DNA of 64,000 nucleotides from Sordaria brevicollis (taxonomy: Eukaryota > Ascomycota > Sordariomycetes > Sordariales > Sordariaceae): the NCBI GenBank assembly GCA_033439795.1, contig JAUTDP010000005.1, positions 558,001 to 622,000 of the forward strand. The letters run 5' to 3'. Below are positions 13,323 to 25,726 of this stretch, piece by piece; position 1 is the stretch's first letter, and each line of letters starts with the position of its first letter. The notes beneath the pieces are model-generated. The model was not told where the DNA came from. It searched no databases and saw only the letters and a program-made list of their open reading frames with translations. The position numbers and the translations under genes were made by a program.

Positions 13323-16300
13323 TGGTTAGTCGTTGCAATTGTGGATATTGTCACGGTTGCACTTCCTTCAACTTGACGGCCCGTGGCCGATCTCACGGAA
13401 AGAGACGACCACAACTACATGCGCACAGACCATACTTGCCTAAAGGAGCCAACGGCAGGACGCCAGGCTCGTGCAAAGACCCACTTGTCCAGTCGATGCG
13501 ACCCACACTCTTCAGCCGAGAGCCGTGCGGAAGACACTGCCAGGCACTTGGCAGGATGCAACGCCGTAACGGTAAGTATCTGCTGGATGTCATCTGCAGC
13601 CTTGAAGCATCCACACTCACTCTGAGCCATGAACCACTGTTCAGACACTTCATTGTTTCTTTTTCCATTCTCAGGTTATCGACCTAGCGAACGGACATTC
13701 ACTCCTCTTCATCCTGAACCGTCCACTATTTGGTGATACCGACCATTGGTAACAAAATGTCAGACAGCTCTGGATCAGTGGACAGCCCTCGCTCTCGCTA
13801 CCTAAGGACCTGGCTTGGCGAAAACAACGTACCAGCTATAGTTGACCAAGAGGAGGTATAAGACACTGACGAGGTGGAATCCAGACTCCTGTCCTGTCAA
13901 TTCAACCTTGGGTCGGTTTCTGGGCTTGTGTGTTGGCAAAAATCTGTCCCCGCTATGCAAGTACAACGTCGCTGAGTGACGACGGTTCGGCATCATCATA
14001 AGTAGACACTCCTCGGTCGCCCTCCAAGCTCAGCTCCCCATTGCCAGATCCTCGGGCTGCTCTCCTCCCTGGAGAAACCCCTACTGGATTTCGGGTGCAA
14101 TATCTATGAGCCGAAACGGTATTGCGCCATCCGAGTTGCCCAGACTGGCGAGACCGAGCCATACAAGAGCTGCTGAGCGGAGGCAAGATAAGTCGAGCCC
14201 TCCTCTGGCAGCTCGTATCCCAGCTCTCCAGTCTAACCATGTCGGTCATCGTCAAACCCATCATATCCAGCGTTGCTGTAACCATCGCATGACCAAAAAG
14301 AGTGCGCAAATGGGTCTGATTAATATACGGTGCCTCCCGGCTAAATCACTGTGCCTTTCTGAGCGTGGCGGGCTGTTCCAGAGGCCACTCCAGAGCTCTT
14401 GGACCTAATCGAGCTCCGAGTTGGGGTTCCAAAGACAAAGTCATGTTGACATCTGAGCAGTTGACATCGGCACGTGCCAGAGAACAGCCTGTTGTTGTAG
14501 GACATTTTGCGTGAGTTCGAAGCTCTGAGCCGGAGTGTTGTTACCAGAAATTGCCAACGTGTACGAAACGAAACAGAAACCCTGGAGATATCGTGGCTTG
14601 GCTGCCGTTCGCTGTGGCTGCCAGTACCCAAGTCAATAAAAGCGATGGGCAGAAGAGGTTTTGGGTCTCTATTCTTTCGTGCCCAGGCCAAACTCATTCT
14701 CGTTGCTACAGCGGGCGTAGCAGATGAGTTTGTTGAACAGTCAGCATGTTCAAAGACCGAGTACTCCATGACAAGGGGTGGTTGGCTAGATCTGATCTTG
14801 AGTGCCAACGAACCGCTCTGCCGCCTCCCAAGCCACGCCTGATATTTGGTAAGAGAGACACGGAACAGGGACCAATATCCCGGCCTCCCGGTGATCACAC
14901 AACGATAACAGCGGCGGTATGATTGTTACGCCACAACTCGGTTTCTCGGTAGCATTACCACAGCTGTCCATTAAGAGAGCGAGTCTAGTCGTCTGAGTTG
15001 TCCGGTCACTCTTTATGCCTCTCTCCGGACCGTTTGTTCTGAAAGCGTCCGAATGTGCATGCAGCGGCTGGCTGGCTCGCAAGCAAATCCACGAAAGCGA
15101 AGACGGTCCCGAGAAACAAATTTATCGCCTTCGCTAGGAGCCGTGGTATCCGCTGTCATTGGCTTGGGGTAGCATTCATCATCGTAGGTCACTCCACGGA
15201 CTTGTCCAGGCGAGTCGACAACGCGGCATCCGGCATCCGGCAAGAAAAGGCCAACGGTACATGGCCAAAACTATTGATCCTGCGGACCATAGTCAACCAT
15301 GGGCTGGACTGATACGCTTGAAGAGGGATCAGGTTGATGCCCTTGCTCCCGATTCAATAGAAGTTTCTTTCCGAACAATCGACAACTACACGACAAAGTT
15401 TGAGCCCTTGGCAGTAGTAGTTAAACTCTCAAGGCTAGGAGTGTTGGATTTCATACTTGAAGGGTCTGCCACGGGGCTCGCCGGCTTCAAGCAAGGCTCA
15501 AAGTAGAGAAGACCATGAGCCCATAACCACGGGCTGCTAATGAACATTCTATTTAGCTATAGTGTGTTTGATACCCAACCTCCCAACCTGCAAATTGCAT
15601 CCTTTGCATCAGAGCTCTGGTTCCCTCTCTTCACTGGCCTCTTCGATTTTCAAGTAATGCATTCCATGGCTCTGGGAGGGCAGAGGACTAACTTTTCTCT
15701 CGATTCACTGGCCGGTTACTATACTCTGTTAAGCGAGCCGCGATTTTCACTTCTTTCACACACCGCACGAGTCCCTTCATTGATGAACCCGTCGTGAACC
15801 TGTGTCCACGCGAGCCTCTTGATAAACAGCGAGCATAATTCATTGATGGAAATAGATTGACAGCTGCGTGTCAACAGCCCTGCAAGAGCGTCAGTCAATC
15901 AAGGGCCTGTTCGGTAGACTTGGAAGCAATAAAGATAGATTGCGTTTGTTGTTTAAGGATTCCAGCATGCTTCCTGGTGGTTGGTGTCTACTGTTGTAGA
16001 AGCAGACAAGATATAAAGCGTCCAGTTTATCCTGGGTCTTCTACCACTTCTGTGGTTTTTGTGAGATGAACTTTGCTCGGATCTTGCTGTGATCTGCTCC
16101 ACATCAAGAGAATCACAAGGTATACTCGAGAACCCATTCTCGAGAAACGACGATACCAGATGACCGCATCGCACCAGAAAACACACATAGCAACATCTGC
16201 GAACCCGTATACTCAACCACAGCGCAATTCTACCTGCACACCAGTGAAGCGACTGCCAAACTGACGACGACGAACCCGGTCTAGCGACAGCTAACAGTCC

Positions 16301-17602
16301 ATCACCCGATAGTGCTGCTACAATTGTTCACACGAAAACGACAAACACACTGAGAGCATGCGACAGTGTTCAAACCGCGAGGTCGAGAGTTTGGACGACT
16401 CGCTTTTGACAAATATTCGAGACACCATGAATGGAGGGTAAGAGCAGTGAAGATCGTACAGCCAGAAAATACAAAGTGGAAGGAGCAATGGAGGAAGAGA
16501 AAATCTCAGACTAAAGAATCAGGTAAAGAGCCAATCGATCGACTGGATTTGAGCTATACAAGGGCAAGAACGGGAGATTGCTCGATAGAAAGTGAAAACT
16601 GGAAGGGGCAACCTAGAGAGTGGAAGCCATGATAGGAGCGGAACAAAGGAAAGATCCAGGAAGATGCCATGGAACCACTACAAACTTCGCAAGAGCAGGG
16701 GCAAGGAGAAGTGAACATGAGAACAAGCAGGAGAGGGAAGGAGCAATCGCCAAGTCTACGCTGCACATGATGTCGGCATTGTGTGAAAGGTAATCCTCCG
16801 GTCACACTCGACTGCCACTTCGAAGTCCCGAACTCACCACAAAGATGAAACTGGAAAGGATGACAATGACAATGCGTGAGAAGGACGTCAAGTAGGAGCA
16901 GGCACGATGGAAGGAAGATGAACACAAAAAAGACCAAGGGGAAAAGTGTAGACGGGAGAAATTCAGAGGATCACCATCTCTCAACTTCTCGATACATGCT
17001 TCTCTTGAGAACAGAAGCCACTGCGAAGGAGAAAGAAAAAGAAAAAAGAAGAAAAAAGAAAAACACATATCGGGGACGATGAGAGCCAAAAGAAGAGTTA
17101 AAAGAACATGAAGCCAAAAAAAGGACAAAAAAAACCATACAACACCAGGGACCCAGGGAATGCACAAACTCCAACCACCACGTGACCTAGGAGCGAGTGG
17201 TATGGATTGAAAGACGATATCTATAGGTTCATGGAGGATGTTTGGCAGAATTGAGCGCTGAGGGCGGGGGAAGATGGGAGTGCTTGGATGGGCAGCCAAG
17301 CCTTTTACCTAGAAGATGCAAAGACGAATAGTTTCATGTAAACATACACACTTACTGGAAACTGCCAAGTTCGAGACTTCTGCATCCAGCAGAGCGGCGT
17401 TGTTTAACTAGTCATTACCTTATATGTATGGTTGTGATACTATCTATACATAGATCATCTATCAATCCAATGACCACTCCCATTTTGCTTCCTCTCCTTT
17501 TCCAAGATTACCTCTGCCTTTTATATGTCTAAAGCCCTCCAAGAGAGCCATCATTACCATTACCCACATGCTTTACAACTAATCTTTTTTTGCATATATC
17601 CT
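13323..17602. other. 4.3-kb stretch without a recognisable gene
   Basis: Normal GC content, no RIP signature. Open frames are short, overlap on both strands and match no family I know. 16400-17150 is strongly purine-rich on the plus strand (pyrimidine-rich on the minus strand), which creates hydrophobic nonsense frames on the minus strand. The part nearest 17602 should include the 3' untranslated region of the transporter gene. Confidence 0.5.
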
Positions 17603-19723
17603 CTATCTCCCAGACTGATGATGTCCCCTCCTATGCACCGCCTGAATCTGATCATCTACCGCCGTGCTACCCCTCCTCAACGAGCTCCTTGCACTTCCAC
17701 TAGTTCCAACCGACAACCGACTACTCTGGCCCAACTCCGCCAACTCCTCAGCGCTCTTCTCACCGCCTGTAGTCACGTTCTTCTTCGACTTGTTCCTCAC
17801 TCCTGAGGTAAGCACACCCTCGCCACCACTACTACTCTCCCCACCCTCCACTCCCTCCTCTACCTCAGTCTCCTCAGCACCTCCATAAGCCCCACCAACA
17901 CTCTCCATAGTAAACGGACTAGCAGTCGGCCCATCCAACGCCGCCAGCTCCTCCTTACTCAACCACTTGGGCAACAACAGCGCCCTAACAGGGATCAACG
18001 CGAAGATCACCACCGGGAAACCGACAGCGGCCACAGTCTGCGTAATAGCAAACGTCGCTCCAAAACCGACCAGCTCGATAATTACAAACATCCACACCCG
18101 ACTTCTTCGCAGCGCTTTGTTGCTGAGCGGGTGGTTAGGGCTGGTCAGCCGGCTGTCTTTGAATAAGAAGATGAGTTTTTGCGTGATGCCGTTGCCGGCG
18201 AGGGCTTGGTAGCCCATGATGAAGAAGAGGCCTGCTAGTACGCCTTGCGGGATGAGGTGCAAGACGATGAGGAGGGGGCCGGTCATGGTGCCTAGGGTGA
18301 GTAGACCTTGGGCGAGGTTGGAGACGCGTTGTTCGACTACGGAGACGGGTTTGTATTCGTAGGATTCTGAGGAGTGGCCTTTGGCTTCGGAGGAGTCAGC
18401 GTCGGTGTCGTCGTTTGTGACGACTTTGGTGACGCAGAGGGAGGCGGTGTGGAAGGGCGCTTGAGGGATGAGGCCGTTGGGAAAGGGAAGGCCGAGCAAG
18501 CCGGAGACACCGGTGGTTAGGCCGAGGAGGAAGAGGTCCCAGTGGAAACCGGCGGGTTTGCGGAGGGGGAACTCGGTGCCTTGGGCGATGAGGGAGGAGA
18601 CTTTTGAGTTGCTGATGTTAGCATGGTGTATTCATGACGGAGGGGGAGAGGGTAAGTGAAACTCACCATTATGATCAAACCAAAACAAGATCGTCAGCAA
18701 CAACGCAAACGGGATAGCCAAGAAAATGTCTCCCACGGGAATATCCCAAAAGTCAATAAACCACCCTCTAATCCAACCGTTCTCCCTCGGAGTAGGGAAA
18801 AACGCCTTGCTAACCTCCAGATTCTCCAAGTGAATCCCTTCCATCTTGCCGAAATGGACAAACCCCGTGAAGAAAACCACCGTCAACGGTGTCCCGTAGT
18901 CTTTGAGGAAAACCCTCACCGTATGGTTAAATAGCGAACTCTCACCCAGCTCGCCGCAGATGTACGCAATCGCAAATACACACAGCGCCACCACCACACT
19001 GAGATAAAACGGTTCGGCGTCGCCCAGCCTCTCAAGCACCTGGATGCCCTTTTGCAGGTAGATAAACGCCACGTAAAACCCAAAGATGTCGCAGGGGAAC
19101 CGCGTGACGTAGCGTAGCCAGTTGCATGAGTTGGTAACGGCCAACACCCAGTGAAACACCAGAGACCAAAGCCCGATCCAGCACATGAACGCCATGTAGT
19201 TGGTCCCCGTAGGCTGCATGATGTCGTAAACGGTGTAGTTAAAGACCGTAATAGGTCCCGTAACTCCCACGATGACCAAAGGTTGGCAGGCGGTTATGGA
19301 GAAAACGACGGCGCCAAGGACTGAGGCAAGCAGCACTTCGTTGACGCCGTACATACGGTCTGTCTTTGTGAACATGTCCAGGGAAAAAGCTAGGGCGGGC
19401 AAAATGTTGGCGAAGTACATGTATACGGTGGCGGGCACAACGCGGTAGTTCCAGGCGTCGGTCCAGTCGGACCAGTAGTAGGGCGCCCGGCGACGGAGGT
19501 CGTTGATCATGCCCCGGAAGAGGTGGATTTTCCACCATGCTGAACTTGGCGGCTTGTGGTGATGTCCGGATCCGGATTCTCGGTCATCGGCGGCGGCGGT
19601 GGTGTTGGTGTGGAGACCCCCGGCTCCGGCTCCCGGCCGGGCACCGGGAATGGACCCCGGGAGAGTGAAACTGCTGGAGTCTCCCGGACCCGGGCCGGGG
19701 TCCGGTTTTGTCGTTGTGGCCAT
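17603..19723 (-). CDS. Borate/bicarbonate-type anion transporter (SLC4, Bor1-like)
   Basis: Two exons, 19723-18667 and 18600-17603, with a 66-nt intron (donor GTGAGT, acceptor AAAAG); the spliced product is 684 residues. It is a polytopic membrane protein of the HCO3 transporter/SLC4 family. Family hallmarks include LFRGMINDLRRRAPYYWSDW, FANILPALAFSLDM, TGPITVFNYTVYD (N-terminal half), the junction FWFDHNVSSLIAQGTEFPL, and LPFPNGLIPQAPFHTASL (C-terminal half). Known fungal members export borate at the plasma membrane; substrate specificity here is inferred. The Gly/Pro-rich N-terminus (about residues 1-55) and the acidic Ser-rich tail look disordered. The start is the ATG giving MATTTK; the frame stays open slightly upstream but only from a TTG codon. 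Splicing at the closer CAG instead would break the conserved junction. The next gene downstream on the strand is far away, so it is transcribed alone. Confidence 0.93.
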
Positions 19724-21193
19724 TGGATCGTGGTTTCCGCAAAATTTTCCCAAGAGGCTAGTACCTCGGCGTTCGACTTTTGGTACAGGATTGATCGAAT
19801 TGGTGAAAGGGGAATGTTGCCGTCGCTATAGCCTGTGGTGGAGTCTCTTGTTTCGTTTCGTTTCTCACTATCGCCTCGTCCTTCCGTCTCTGTTGTATTG
19901 GTGACGATGAATCAAAACCTTTTCAAGGGTTGCGAATCAATCAACTGACGAAAAGTGTTGATCAACGCCAATAATGTATTTTGTCTCCAAATTTCGAGGT
20001 ACCTAGGTATCGCACGGAGATGAAGGTCCTTCTAATCGCCCCCTTGATAAGATGGTTGTCCTGGTCTTCGCTGGGCCTTGGCGTAGAAACCTTCAAAGTC
20101 GTCGCAAAAGTTCGATATTAGAGTTTTCGTCGATGACACTTGATGGTCCAAACCAAGTCTTCGATGCGATCGCCGTCGTCGTTTTCGTAAATGTCGTCGA
20201 CGTCGCCAGTGGTTGATGATCGGCAAACGCGTGTGTTGAGTTTGTAGTGGTGAAGACAAGCTTTTGACCCTGAACACAAGCTGAAGACAAGAAGACAAGA
20301 AGACAAGAAGACAAGAAGACAAGAAGACAAGAAGACAAGAGCCCCGGGAATAAGAAGGGGTTTGAGTCAATCCGTCAACAAGAAAATAAAGTCCCTTCCC
20401 CTTCCATCAGAAGAGTTCAAATTTTTCATCGAATTCAATTGACGGTCGACTCTTGGCTATCTTTTCGCTTGATCCTTTCCCCAGATTGACCCCGGTCTAT
20501 TCTCCATTTTCGGCGGCGAGAAAATAGTGGGTCGTTTAACTTGCCAGCCATCGGTGACGCTACAGACCGCCGCTCGGCGGTGTTAAGTTTGCCGAATACC
20601 GTAACATAACCCTTCGCACGGCGGTATCGTTGATATCTCCGGAACGTTCATTTCCGACGTTCTGGTGCACCTGAAGAAACACCTTTCATCGGATGTCTTT
20701 TGGTGCAGTATGTCGGCAACTGATGAATCATTCGTTCTGTATATGCATTCAATCCAACCTTTGACTTCTTGTCCTCTCGAGTTGATGATGATACAGCAAA
20801 ATCGCTATCGTGATACGCCCAGTTCTCAACGCAGTAGTCTCGTAGAATCGCTTAAATATGTTGTTAGGTATATATCCTTCCGCTTCTTCCTTCATAACCC
20901 AACCCAGGTCCATTCTTCGATATGAGTACAAGAGTAGTGTAGTAGAGTTACAAACTGTACAGACGAACGAATATGTAAAGCGCCTACTATAGTAGTAGAA
21001 TCACACACGTGTGGGATCATGACCTTTTTCTCTTTCTTCTTGGACAAATGAAACGCCCCCCTTCGTAAAAATAACATTTGGTGGTACAAAACAAGTTCAA
21101 CGTCAACAACATTGAGTTGGGGGGATAATGGCTAAAACAACAACTTCTTCATCAAACCTCCCGTCATCCACCACCATTCATTCTACTCTCCAA
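19724..21193. promoter_or_regulatory. Upstream region of the anion transporter and 3' flank of the m-AAA gene
   Basis: No gene is visible. It holds an 8-bp tandem repeat (20283-20340) and a 5' leader of unknown length. The m-AAA 3' untranslated region occupies part of the right side. Confidence 0.5.
20283..20340. repeat. 8-bp tandem repeat, about 7 copies
   Basis: The unit gaagacaa (aagacaag in another register) is repeated about seven times without variation, some 560 bp upstream of the transporter start codon. Perfect copies suggest recent expansion. Confidence 0.9.
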
Positions 21194-24049
21194 TCACCTC
21201 TGCTCCTTGCTCTCACCACCCTTAGCGTTATCAGCCTCACCCTCCTTCATAGCCGGCTGCGGGCCGGTCTCCTCAGGAGTGTCCGTGTTCTCGGTAGGGA
21301 ACGGTGGTGGCGCGCCCTTGCGCTCGCCGTTGAAGTACTTTGAGAATTCCTCCTTGTCGGGCCACTCGCGGGGGCCGAGGAGGCGGACGAGATCGTCGCG
21401 CGAGAGGACCTCCTTCCTAAGGAGTTCCTCTGCCACCATGCCGACCTCCTTCTTCTTGGCCGTCAGGAGGTCCTTGCACTGCTTGTAGGCCTCGTCGACG
21501 ATGCGGCGCACCTCGTTATCGATGGCCTGCGCCGTCGACTCAGCGAACGGCTTCTGGAACCGCTCCGCGCTGTCGTCAAAGTGCAGCATGCCCACCTTCT
21601 CCGACATGCCCCACTGCGTCACCATGGCCCGCGCCATGCGGGTGACCTTCTTGAAGTCGTCGCTGGCGCCAGTCGTCACTACGGGGAAGTGAAGCTCCTC
21701 CGACACGCGGCCGCCGAGGGTCATGGCCATGCGGTCCATGAGCTGCTTGGTGTTCATGAGGTAGGCGTCACCGGAAGGAAGGTACTGAGCGTAACCGAGA
21801 GCGCCCTGGCCACGAGGGATAATGGAGACCTTGAGAAGGGGATCGGCCCACTGGAAGAACCAACCGCAAATGGCGTGACCAGCCTCGTGGTAGGCGACTG
21901 TCCTCTTCTCCTCGGGGCTGAGAACAAGGGACTTGCGCTCAAGACCACCGATGACACGCTCGATGGCCTGCTCGAAGTGGGTCATTTCGACCGTCTCCGC
22001 GCTCGCTCTGGCAGCTGTCCACGTTGTTAGCATATGGTTGTCATATCAGGGTTAGTAGGGAGAATGCTACATACCGACAAGAGCAGCCTCGTTGACGACG
22101 TTGGCAATGTCAGCACCAGCAAAGCCAGGAGTCAAGGCAGCAAGACGGCCAGTGAGGTACTCAATATCCTCCTTGGTGACAATCTTGGCGAGATGCACCT
22201 TGAAGATATCCTGGCGGCCCTTCATCGTAGGCCTATCAATGTTGATGTGCCTGTCGAAGCGACCGGGACGCATGAGAGCCTTGTCGAGGATATCGGGTCT
22301 GTTGGTGCCGGCAAGCACAACCACCTGCTCGGTCGTGTTGAAACCATCCATCTCAGTAAGAATCTGGTTGAGAGTAGCCTCGCGCTCGTCGTTTCCTCCA
22401 CCCCTGAAGCTGCCGTCGGAACGCGAACGACCAATGGCATCGATCTCATCGATGAAGATAATGCAAGGAGCGTTCTTGCGCGCCGTGGCAAAGAGATCAC
22501 GGACACGAGACGCACCCACACCGACGAACATCTCCACGAACTCGGAACCGCTGACGCTGAAGAAGGGAACCTGCGACTCGCCGGCAGTCGCCTTGGCAAG
22601 CAGCGTCTTACCGGTACCGGGAGGACCAGAAAGGATGGCACCGCGGGGGATCTTGGCGCCGAGCTTCTGGAAGCGCTCGGGCTCCTTGAGGAACTGAACG
22701 AACTCCATAATCTCGACCTTGGCCTCATCCATACCCGCGACATCAGAGAACTTGACCTTGACCGCAGAATCGTGATTGAACATCTTGGCCTTGCTCTTGC
22801 CAATGCCGAACATGCCACCGGGGCCGCCAGCACCGCCAGGGCCTCTCCTGGAGATGTAGGCAAGCAGACCGACGAGCACCAGGGTAGGGCCGAAGGCAAG
22901 GATGACGTTACCCCAGCTGAACTCGTTGGCATAGCTCACAGGTATCCTCTCAGCGGCCGGGATACCGAGCTCAGACTGGGCTTCGTCTAACCTCCTCTCG
23001 AAAGCGTCGATAGAGCCGATGGAAAAGTAGTAGTGGAATCCGGGAGCGGTGGCGGCCGACTCGGGGTACATCTGCCTGGTAGCCTCCTTGTTGAGATCCA
23101 CGATAACGCGGTCCTTGACGACCGTGAGCTTCTCAACCAGACCCTTCTCCAAGAAGTTCTTCCGTAGCTCTTGCCAGGTGATCTCGCGCGAGTCGTTGCC
23201 GGGGAACAACACCGTGTAGGTCCAGAACAGAATGGCGGTACCAACAACGTAGCTCATGAGACCGCCATCGGTACCCTGGGGAGGCTCTTGTCCTCCCTTT
23301 CCTCCCTGGCCACCCTGGCCACCCTGACGCCCTTGTTGGCCTTGTTGCTGGCCTTGCTGGCCTTGCTGGCCTTGTTGGCCTTGTTGCTGACCGATTTGCT
23401 GTCCTTGCTGGCCGGCTTCCTTGCCCTCGCTTTTCTGCTCCTCCGATGTCTGCGCTTTCCTGCTCTCCTCTGAAAAGTTCGAAACGAAGTCTCCGTTCTG
23501 ATCAACCTTGAAATTTCTTGAGAGGGGCTTGGCATTTGGGTTCTTCCTCAGGTAGTCAAACTCAAGATCGCCGATGGTTGTCATTAGCACAACCAGAGAC
23601 TTCATGCACCTGAGCTTTTCGAGCATGGTAATGTTGCCACTTGCCCACTTCATGAGAAGGTCTCGCGTCTCTTTTGGACAGCCGTATTGCCTGATGCCCT
23701 CGACGATCACCTCCTGATCGTACTTGATTCCGGTCTTGTGGGAGGCCGTTTGTACGAAAGCCTCGAAAGCCTTCATGTCCTGCTCCGACAGGCGCACCCA
23801 TCCTGGGGGCGAGGCGCGCTTGGGCACTTCCTCCTCGGGCTTGGGTGGCTTTTTGTCGTCATCCTTATTGGGTTCGGGCTTCTCGGTCGATTGTGTCGAG
23901 TAGAGCCGGGAGGTAGGTAGCTGACGAGCGGACAAGAGGGAGGCCCGGGGGAGGCGGGATGCACGGTATGCAGGCCGGGAGGCGGTCCGGAGAGCCTGCC
24001 TGGCGCAAAGCGCAAGCTGCTGGGACGATTGTCGGAATCTGACCGCCAT
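21194..24049 (-). CDS. Mitochondrial m-AAA protease (AFG3/Yta12 family, FtsH-like)
   Basis: Exons 24049-22075 and 22014-21194 are separated by a 60-nt intron (GTATGT...CTAAC...CAG); the product is 931 residues. It is an ATP-dependent zinc metalloprotease of the inner mitochondrial membrane that degrades and processes proteins on the matrix side. Order of features: Arg/Ala/Ser-rich mitochondrial presequence ([18 protein letters not shown]), a Gln/Gly repeat tract (about residues 213-255), a first membrane segment (264-285), an intermembrane-space domain, a second membrane segment (381-401), the AAA ATPase with Walker A GPPGTGKT (475-482) and Walker B FIDEID (Asp534, Glu535), SRH region (RPGRFDRHI), and the M41 protease with HEAGH (701-705) and the Asp zinc ligand in GASDD (777-778). 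All catalytic residues are intact. The length is typical of fungal m-AAA subunits. In Neurospora crassa the family member MAP-1 is known; I cannot tell paralogues apart here. Confidence 0.96.
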
Positions 24050-25726
24050 GTTTGGAGAAATGGTCTCGTATGGGAGGAGAGAGCCGAGGGGTGCTCTTCG
24101 GTTTCTTGGGGGAGGGGTAGGTCAAGGGTGGTGTTGCGCGATGCGCGGGTGTGATTCCAAGCTGGAGGTTAGTGTGGGCACACTCCAATCGAAGAAAACA
24201 GGTATCTAAAATGTAAAAGATGGGGGTGCAACTGGTCGTCTCCTAGCAACCATGCACTTTGGCGACGTGAAATTGGTGAGCGCCCAGGAGGTCGCGGGAG
24301 CTCGGTGGTGGTGGTGGTGAGCTTTTGCGACGGGACGTTTGGAGGAAGGTTGCAACTGCAGGTAGTCGAGGATTGGTGGTGGGCAGGCAGGTAACTTGAT
24401 GATGTACTCACAAGTAAGTACACGATGTATGTAGTGGCGGGCGGTAGAGGAGCTACGGAGCCGGCGAGCTGCGTGTGAGTGGAAGCTGGCCTGACTGGAC
24501 TGGACTGCACAACGCAAAAGCGGCTTCCACCTGGTCCGATATGGCCGACGGGGGGCGGGCAATCAGATGGAGAAAATCAAGTCAAGCCATTTGCATCATG
24601 CGGCCGAGGACCCCACTTGCCCGTAAGTACGTACCTACAGTACCAATTCCTCCACACTCGGGTCGGAGCTGCCTCTGCAACATCCGCTGGACCCTGAGAA
24701 GACTTCAAAGTTCAGCGCTCAGGCGCCTCCAAAACTCCAGGGGCAATTCCCAGATCTATGAACCTCACAGCTGCGTCACGTGTCAAGGCAGTTGCCCCTT
24801 AATGAACGTGCGTTTGCATTGAGTAAGACTCGAGACATCGCAAACCGTTCGGAATAGCTTCATTTGGTATATTTTGAATAAACTTGACAAGAATAGCATT
24901 AAATCTGCCAGAACGACAGGCCAGCTTCGTGTTTTTGCTGTCACCAATCACCATTACCAATCCCAGCTCCTCATTGCCACTTTCTCCAAAATCCCATTAA
25001 GCTACTCACGCCATCCTCAAAGACAAGCCTCGGTGTTCCCGAACACAAGGTTATTTGTCGCCTTGTGCCCATATCATCGGCCTAGACCGCTGGCGTCGGG
25101 AGATACAGATCTGACAAACCAATCCAGCTCCTTTCGAGCTTTTGCTCTCCCGCTGGTTGAAGGCCAACATTGTCGTCATCGTCCGCTTTTGAACAGAACT
25201 CTCCCCACAAACGCCTTGTGAGCCTGTACTCCACCATGGAGATTTCCTTGACAAGTTGCCAATTCTCCGGGATCCATCAGTCCCGCTCCACAGCTGCATC
25301 CAGCCTCTACTGGAAACTCGTGGTCAGTCATATGGCAGATATGTACCTTACTGCGAGTATAGCAATTCTTTCCTGTTAAAACAATTATTCAAAATATGAG
25401 TCAAGACATTTATGATCCTCCAGAATGTAAATGTTAAACAACAACGGAGATGAGAGTTTTTCCCAGCTTAAAAATGCAATGTCTGCCCCCCAATGGAGAC
25501 CGAATATGATTCCCTTCAAAGCCCATGTATATCTTGCCCACTTTGATAGCCCGCTTCCCAATGCAATAAAATGCATAAACGTGGTCTCGTCTTCCATCCG
25601 ATCTTCCTCTTCTCCTGCTCTGCATAGTCCTTAAATGACCTTTATCTGGCGATATTCTCGATCCTAGCTAATGTTTCAACCGGTCTCAGCTCAGCTTCCA
25701 TCGCTTGGCCCGAAATGGCCCTTTCG
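24050..25726. other. Intergenic, m-AAA upstream region and transcription factor 3' flank
   Basis: No supported gene. 24050-24500 should hold the m-AAA promoter and leader, with scattered GGTGG/CCACC runs. 25300-25726 lies just downstream of the transcription factor stop codon. Short frames on both strands lack family similarity. Confidence 0.5.

Noticed and set aside
14341..14898. 185-codon minus-strand frame in the 13.3-17.6 kb region
   Set aside because: No similarity, biased amino acids and competing frames on the other strand.
16802..17299. Hydrophobic 165-codon minus-strand frame
   Set aside because: The hydrophobic runs (Phe/Leu/Ser) come from a purine-rich tract on the other strand, not from a membrane protein.
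22034..22990. 318-codon plus-strand frame antisense to the m-AAA protease
   Set aside because: Shadow of the strongly biased codon use of the AAA domain; no start context or domain of its own.
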